Notes under the pieces: generated by a model
What the model saw: the letters and a program-made list of their open reading frames with translations, nothing else
The model's database searches: none
What the model was told of the DNA's origin: nothing
Shown here: in pieces, positions 32,315 to 36,353 of the stretch
How the letters are laid out: each line of letters opens with the position of its first letter
Numbering within the stretch: the first letter of the stretch is position 1
Translations under genes and position numbers: made by a program
Assembly: GCA_009908925.1 (NCBI GenBank)
Contig: JAAAOH010000125.1
Location: forward strand, 1 to 36,353
DNA from: Spirochaetota bacterium
Lineage (GTDB): Bacteria; Spirochaetota; Spirochaetia; DSM-27196; PWMO01
DNA: 36,353 nt
Reading direction: 5' to 3'

Positions 32315-33382
32315 TCAGCGTATCCGGTTTCCGGACCACCGTTTGAAATCATTTGAAATCTTGAGGAACGCGGATGGATCGACCACGTCGGTGCCAAGCC
32401 AGATCTGAAAGTCCAGGTGAGGACCCGTCGAAAGACCGGTATTGCCGAGACGACCGATGCGCTGGCCCTGGAACACCTCATCCCCTTCGGAAACGTCCAC
32501 TGTCTGGAGGTGGGAATAGCGCGTGCGGAACCCGTACTTGTGCCGCACCCACATGTACAATCCGTAGCCCGGGTCTACACCGAGCTCCACAACCTTGCCG
32601 TTTGCCGTGGCAACCACCGGGATACCGGGCGAGCCGGCGATGTCGAATCCCTTGTGGAGGTACCACTGGTGCGTTACCGGGTGGATGTTCGGTCCGAACT
32701 CCATGGTCACGCGGCCCAGGCCGGAGGCAAGCGGCCACCTGTTCGGTATATCCGAGAGTAACTGCTTCTGCGCTTCGAGTACCTGTTGGATGTCCTGCAG
32801 GGGGCGGACAGACGCCTCGAGCATGCTGGCGAGGTTCTCAAGCTCCTGGATTTCCTCGATCTCGCCGGGAGCCACCTCGCGAACATTCAGGAATGCCGAG
32901 AGATCCCCACCGGAGTCCTCTTCGGACGAAAGTTGATCCTCTGAGGCGAGGTCCAGCCCTTCGAGCGTCTGAGAAAGTGACTGGCTGAAGACTTCGGCGA
33001 CCTTCGAGACCTCCGCTACTTCATCGCGGACGGCTTCAAGGCTCGCCTCGGTTGTGCTGAGGGCCTCCGACTTCTGGGTGATGAGGCGTGAGGAGCCCGA
33101 GAAAACGGTGGAGAGGTAGAAAAAGCCACCGATCAGCCCCACGATAACGAGACCAATGAATGCGATGGCGAAGGTGTTGATCTGGAAGTTGACGACGCGC
33201 TTTTCGGAGTGGGGAATGAACATGACTGTGAATCGCTGCTTGCCGAGCTTCACAAAGCCCGTTACGACCTTCGTCACACCGGCGGCCGCACGCTGCACGA
33301 TTCTCAATACCGGAGAATGACCGGCAGTTCTGTCATGAGTAGTATCCGAATTCGCTGGCAAGGTCCTCTCCTCTTCCCACAT
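32315..33382 (-). CDS. Membrane-anchored M23 (LytM-like) peptidase, HxD motif
   Basis: Peptidoglycan endopeptidase-like protein. The reading frame extends to an ATG at 33430, but a promoter covers that codon, so the ATG at 33380-33382 (355 residues) or a nearby GTG is more likely. A membrane helix lies about 85-108 (long numbering), followed by a coiled coil (about 118-225) and an M23 domain from about 230. The metal motif HKGFDIAG gives His259 and Asp263, YSHL gives His307, and the final HxH motif is GPHLDFQIW (His338, Asp340), so one zinc-ligand His is Asp. Catalysis may be altered or lost. Its bactofilin neighbour implies a role in cell shape. Confidence 0.9.
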   Translation of the reverse strand: MWEEERTLPANSDTTHDRTAGHSPVLRIVQRAAAGVTKVVTGFVKLGKQRFTVMFIPHSEKRVVNFQINTFAIAFIGLVIVGLIGGFFYLSTVFSGSSRLITQKSEALSTTEASLEAVRDEVAEVSKVAEVFSQSLSQTLEGLDLASEDQLSSEEDSGGDLSAFLNVREVAPGEIEEIQELENLASMLEASVRPLQDIQQVLEAQKQLLSDIPNRWPLASGLGRVTMEFGPNIHPVTHQWYLHKGFDIAGSPGIPVVATANGKVVELGVDPGYGLYMWVRHKYGFRTRYSHLQTVDVSEGDEVFQGQRIGRLGNTGLSTGPHLDFQIWLGTDVVDPSAFLKISNDFKRWSGNRIR

Positions 33383-33420
33383 TATCGGCACGAGTTGGCC
33401 GCAATTCTCCTCTTTAAGCG

Positions 33421-33449
33421 AACTTAGCATGCCCCTCGAGCTTTGTCAA
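33421..33449 (-). promoter_or_regulatory. Promoter of the M23-bactofilin-yaaR-ricT string
   Basis: Minus strand TTGACA (33444-33449), a 17-base spacer and TAAGTT (33421-33426). The ATG at 33428-33430 that would give the longest M23 protein is inside the spacer, so that codon would not be transcribed from here. Confidence 0.75.
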
Positions 33450-33470
33450 ACACACCAATAGTGTTCAAAG

Positions 33471-33499
33471 TTGACTAGCGGGCCGGGTCGTGCTATGTT
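33471..33499 (+). promoter_or_regulatory. Promoter of the TatD-like gene
   Basis: Plus strand TTGACT (33471-33476), a 17-base spacer and TATGTT (33494-33499), leader about 45 nt to ATG 33551. It is divergent from the M23 promoter, with the -35 boxes 21 bases apart; a short AACAC/GTGTT dyad lies between them. Confidence 0.8.
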
Positions 33500-33550
33500 T
33501 TCGCAAGAACTGGCCTACAAGTTCGATACCCTTTCATCAACGGAAGTACT

Positions 33551-34321
33551 ATGAAACTGTTTGATTCCCACGCCCATATCGGGTTGATTAATGAAGACCC
33601 GATCGAACAGCTTATGATCGTTCAGGAAGCTCGCCAGGCCGGCGTGCAGGGAATTCTGAGCATCTGCAATAATCTGCGGGACTTCTTCCAGGTCTATGAC
33701 AACCTCAAAACGGCCACGCACGTATATCACAGTGTCGGGGTATCACCATCCGAAGTCGTCAATCCCGGCAAGGATTGGGAGATGCAGGTCGAGGAAGGCA
33801 GCAAGCTCGACCGTGTCGTGGCCGTCGGCGAGACAGGCCTGGACTACTATAGAAAATTCGGCAATAAGGATGCGCAGGTCGAGTTGTTCATTCGCCAGCT
33901 CGAGCTCGCGGCAAAGCTGGACCTGCCGGTTGTCATCCATAACCGCGAAGCCGGACAGGACGTGCTGGAAATTCTCACCGATCGCATCCCGGCGCGCGGC
34001 GGCGTTCTGCACTGTTACTCCGAAGACTGGAACTACGCCGAGCAGGCGCTGGAGCTGCCCCTCTATATATCGTTCGCCGGAAACGTGACGTATCGCAATG
34101 CGCGCAATCTCCACGAAACGGCTAAGAATATGCCCCTCGACCGGATCCTCATCGAGTCCGAGAGCCCCTTCATGGTGCCTGCCGCCCATCGGGGCAAGCG
34201 AAACCGGCCCTCCTATCTCGTGGAAACCCTCAAGTTCATTGCGGAACTCCGCGAGCAACCGGAAGAAGAAGTCGCCGAGGCTCTTTACGAGAACTCACGG
34301 AGGCTCTTCAACATAGGCTGA
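33551..34321 (+). CDS. TatD-family hydrolase with altered metal ligand
   Basis: 256 residues, a TIM-barrel amidohydrolase-superfamily protein of the TatD/YcfH group, whose members are metal-dependent DNases or deacylases. Seen: DSHAHIG (His7, His9), GETGLDYYR (Glu94), VVIHNREA (His130), GVLHCYSED (His154). The usual catalytic Asp in the ETDSP motif is Glu204 (IESESPF), and the frequent HP of the GxHP motif is SP (GVSPSE). Whether activity survives is not known. ATG at 33551; no strong ribosome binding site is visible. It is followed 101 bases later by the PurD-like gene with its own possible promoter. Confidence 0.9.
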   Translation: MKLFDSHAHIGLINEDPIEQLMIVQEARQAGVQGILSICNNLRDFFQVYDNLKTATHVYHSVGVSPSEVVNPGKDWEMQVEEGSKLDRVVAVGETGLDYYRKFGNKDAQVELFIRQLELAAKLDLPVVIHNREAGQDVLEILTDRIPARGGVLHCYSEDWNYAEQALELPLYISFAGNVTYRNARNLHETAKNMPLDRILIESESPFMVPAAHRGKRNRPSYLVETLKFIAELREQPEEEVAEALYENSRRLFNIG

Positions 34322-34333
34322 CAAGCCGCGCGC

Positions 34334-34362
34334 TTGACCGCCCCCACGGAAACGAGTACAAA
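34334..34362 (+). promoter_or_regulatory. Candidate promoter of the PurD-like gene
   Basis: TTGACC (34334-34339), a 17-base spacer and TACAAA (34357-34362). The leader of about 55 nt holds ACGGC/GCCGT and an outer ACACTC/GAGTGT pairing that would cover part of the GGGGAG ribosome binding site. Confidence 0.5.
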
Positions 34363-34422
34363 CACTCAAAATGCGCACCTCCGACGGCCGTTGCAGCCGT
34401 GGGTAGGACGCGGGGAGTGTGA

Positions 34423-35508
34423 GTGCGAGTCTTCTTCGTCGGAACAACCACAGTTGAGCACGCCCTACTGTGGCGACTATCAGCAAGCCGGCGCATTGCC
34501 GGTCTCTACTGCGCGTCGCCGGGACCGGCCAGACTCGGTCTTGCGAAACTCCTCGCCGGCGGACGAATGAACGTCGGGGAGCTCGCGGCGGCCTGCAACG
34601 CTCACCGCGTTGACCTCGCGATTCTCCGCTCCGGCGATGAGCTAACCTCTGCCCTCTCACACGCGCTCTCGGAGGCGGGCATCACCGTCCTCGGCACAGC
34701 TGAGCTCGATGAGCGGATCGCGCTCGCCGAGGGTATACTCGAGTCGGACGGTCTCATGCAGAAGCCGCGGCCCGGGCCAGCGGGGGCCGTCGGGACAGCC
34801 GAAGGGATCGAGGCACCCGAGCTCTCGGTGTTCGCGCTCACCGACGGTACGACCGCGCGCGTGTTTCCCGCCTGCGAGCGTCACGCGGCAACAGGCAGAC
34901 ATCGGCCGGCAGGCGTTCCTCAGAGCGCGGGCGCCGTGGCACCGGTCCCCTGGGCCGATACCGCCCTCACCGGACGCATCGAGCGCGATATCGTCAATAG
35001 AACGGTCGAGACCCTCGGGTCGGCCGGCTTTCTCCACCGGGGTATCATCCGCTTCACTGTGAGAGTCTCCGCCGACGGGCCTCTCGTTGAGTGCGTGCGT
35101 TTCGGACTCTCAGAGCCCGAAACGTCGGTGCTTATGCCACTTCTCGACATCGACCTCGGGACGGTACTCGAGGCAGTCGTCGAGGGCAAGCTGAGCTCAG
35201 TGCCCTTCAGCTTCCGCAACGGCTCTGCGATCGCAATAGTCCTGACCAATGACACGGAGGTATCTCTCCCGATTGCGAAGCCGGTTGTTGCAGTCCCGGG
35301 GTTCGAGGCTCGTGATACCATCGTGTTTCTCGCTGAGCACGAGGGGGGACCGCGGTCTCTGACTGTCCCGCCCGGGGGCTCACTTACGGCCGTAGGTATA
35401 GGCCGGGATGCCCTCCGCGCGCGCGACCGCGCCATGCGGCTTGCCGGCGAGTTGTCAGAATCGGGATTCTCTTTCAGTAAAGAAGTCGGACAGGATATGT
35501 TTCGCTGA
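34423..35508 (+). CDS. PurD-like protein lacking most of the ATP-grasp domain
   Basis: 361 residues from GTG 34423 (GGGGAG upstream). It is homologous end to end with phosphoribosylamine-glycine ligase (GAR synthetase, normally about 420-430): VFFVGTTTVEHALLWRL matches the N-domain, LSVFALTDGTTARVFPA and LVECVRFGLSEPETSVLMPL match the ATP-grasp core, and GFSFSKEVGQDMF matches the C-terminus. Between about residue 108 and 130 the family's segment with the adenine-binding subdomain (about 80-90 residues, including the Lys of VKADGLAAGKG) is absent, the DHKR motif reads CERH, and the Mg ligand Asn of the FNVRFGDPE motif is gone. A GAR synthetase is therefore unlikely. It is either a decaying gene or a re-purposed binding protein; the intact frame argues for the latter. 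Confidence 0.8.
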   Translation: MRVFFVGTTTVEHALLWRLSASRRIAGLYCASPGPARLGLAKLLAGGRMNVGELAAACNAHRVDLAILRSGDELTSALSHALSEAGITVLGTAELDERIALAEGILESDGLMQKPRPGPAGAVGTAEGIEAPELSVFALTDGTTARVFPACERHAATGRHRPAGVPQSAGAVAPVPWADTALTGRIERDIVNRTVETLGSAGFLHRGIIRFTVRVSADGPLVECVRFGLSEPETSVLMPLLDIDLGTVLEAVVEGKLSSVPFSFRNGSAIAIVLTNDTEVSLPIAKPVVAVPGFEARDTIVFLAEHEGGPRSLTVPPGGSLTAVGIGRDALRARDRAMRLAGELSESGFSFSKEVGQDMFR

Positions 35509-35529
35509 CATCTTCCCGTTTCGCCGCGA

Positions 35530-36353
35530 CTATCCGTCTCGCCGGCGCATTTCGTACATCAGGATGCCCGCCGCGACGGATACATTGAGGGAATCGACGT
35601 GACCACGGGTGGGTATGGAGACGAGCTCGTCACACCGCTCGCGCACAAGGCGGCTGAGGCCCTCTCCTTCGCTCCCGAGCACCAGTGCGACACGACCGGT
35701 AAGGTTCAACGAGGACACAGCAGTGCCGTCCGTGGCTGCACCGTAGACCCAGAAATCGGCGTCCTGCAACCGGTCAAGCGCCTGGGCGATGTTGGAAACC
35801 GTGAGACGGGGCACGTAGGCCGCGGCACCGGCAGAGGTTCTGGTGAGAGTCGCCGTGTCGGGGGCCGCTCGCCGTTCCCGGCTGATGACGAGGTCCGCAC
35901 CGAACTGATCGGCGCTGCGCAGTATCGCACCGACATTGTGCGGATCGGTGATACCATCGAGCACGACGGCCAGGGAGACCGTTGCCTCGAGCGTCGTCAG
36001 AAAGCCCTCGAGCGTCTTCGGGCTTCCTTTTGGGGCCGCGGTGCCGACCAACACCGCTCCGCGGGCCTCCCCGCCGCCGAGACGGGCGAGGTCGTCTGGA
36101 CCGACGTGCTCAACGGGCAGCCCCCGCTCGCGTGCCTGCTCCTCGATGTCACGTGCTTTCCTGTTCCGGCCCGCAATGTAGACCGTTCCCGAAAGGCGTG
36201 AGCTTCTGAGCGCCTCGAACACCGCGTGATAGCCGGAGTAGACGCTTCGCCCCCCACCGCCGGCTCCGGCTCCGGCTCCCGCTGCGGCTCCCGTTGCGGC
36301 TCCGGCTCCGGCGTCGCTGCCGGCGCCGTGGTCAGCGGGGCTGCTGCCGCCCG
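35530..36353 (-). CDS. rlmB: RlmB/TrmH-family 23S rRNA 2'-O-methyltransferase, N-terminus outside window
   Basis: SPOUT-fold RNA ribose methyltransferase. The C-terminal SAM-binding knot is clear: LDGITDPHNVGAILRSADQF (motif 1 with the catalytic-site Asn and Arg), LVLGSEGEGLSRLVRERCDE and SLNVSVAAGILMYEMRR. The sequence RSVYSGYHAVFEALRSS upstream of the first GTG (36220-36222) is the usual start of the substrate-binding domain, and the frame has no stop or start codon from there to 36353, so the protein begins beyond the window. That extra part is Gly/Ala-rich low complexity, encoded by a hexamer repeat. It is convergent with the PurD-like gene with 21 bases between stops. Confidence 0.93.
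   Translation of the reverse strand, partial: GGSSPADHGAGSDAGAGAATGAAAGAGAGAGGGGRSVYSGYHAVFEALRSSRLSGTVYIAGRNRKARDIEEQARERGLPVEHVGPDDLARLGGGEARGAVLVGTAAPKGSPKTLEGFLTTLEATVSLAVVLDGITDPHNVGAILRSADQFGADLVISRERRAAPDTATLTRTSAGAAAYVPRLTVSNIAQALDRLQDADFWVYGAATDGTAVSSLNLTGRVALVLGSEGEGLSRLVRERCDELVSIPTRGHVDSLNVSVAAGILMYEMRRRDG
36262..36309. repeat. Hexanucleotide tandem repeat coding Gly-Ala in the RlmB extension
   Basis: Eight six-base units in one register: six exact GGCTCC and two variants (CGCTGC, CGTTGC). Read on the minus strand they give alternating Ala and Gly/Thr residues. Such repeats can change length by slippage, which would keep the frame in multiples of two residues. Confidence 0.7.

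Noticed and set aside
1-36353. CRISPR array, prophage, insertion sequence or defence island
   Set aside because: No regular direct repeats with spacers, transposase, integrase, or phage-type genes were found; the content is housekeeping and envelope genes.

Overview
The window looks like a core-genome segment of a high-GC spirochaete (Spirochaetota, probably a free-living Spirochaetales lineage). This rests on gene content, not on a database match. The supports are two complete apolipoprotein N-acyltransferases, two bactofilins next to envelope genes, a YaaR-RicT pair, a zinc-free L31, a Rho factor with a long disordered N-terminus, and a degenerate HD-GYP protein beside a TGS/SAD-uridine kinase. 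I saw no tRNA or rRNA genes, insertion sequences, phage genes, toxin-antitoxin pairs or CRISPR array. Coding density is very high. Most long ORFs opposite the real genes are GC-driven shadows.

Layout. 1-2306 (minus): gltX followed by glyS (3' part of glyS lies outside the window), driven by a near-consensus promoter at 2351-2379. 2307-2721: the only long non-coding stretch; it holds that promoter and a strong G-quadruplex motif. 2722-4756: divergent VOC-fold gene and cryptochrome/photolyase-family gene. 4792-8513: a membrane protein of unknown function (minus) divergent from an HD-GYP-like gene and a TGS-SAD-uridine kinase gene (plus). 8579-12072 (minus): clpS-clpA-aat, a compact N-degron protein-degradation set. 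12150-17128 (minus): galactokinase-like gene, surE, TPR gene, a secreted TPR/NHL/VWA-like protein and a small YkgJ-type cysteine protein, tightly packed. 17221-18825 (plus): first lnt.

19006-26379 (minus) is a long string: rpsT, HU, second lnt, response regulator, TPR mini-protein, bactofilin, cinA, rho, rpmE. It has internal promoters and ends in a hairpin terminator at 18835-18863. 26501-30338 (plus): two half-ABC exporters that probably form an asymmetric heterodimer. 30387-33382 (minus): M23 peptidase-like gene, second bactofilin, yaaR and ricT, joining a cell-shape module to RNA-processing-type genes. 33551-35508 (plus): TatD-like gene and a PurD homologue that lacks most of its ATP-grasp domain. 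35530-36353 (minus): rlmB, whose N-terminus runs off the window.

The most striking theme is the number of conserved-looking enzyme homologues whose catalytic residues are replaced: the galactokinase (Arg, Glu and the catalytic Asp), HD-GYP (Asp of the HD pair and both His before GYP), PurD (ATP-grasp region missing), the VOC protein, M23 (His-x-His to His-x-Asp), TatD, a response regulator with an H-box-like helix whose His position is Arg, and one ABC subunit (Glu to Asp). These are direct reads of the translations compared with remembered family motifs. Whether they form pseudoenzyme regulators or re-purposed enzymes is inference.
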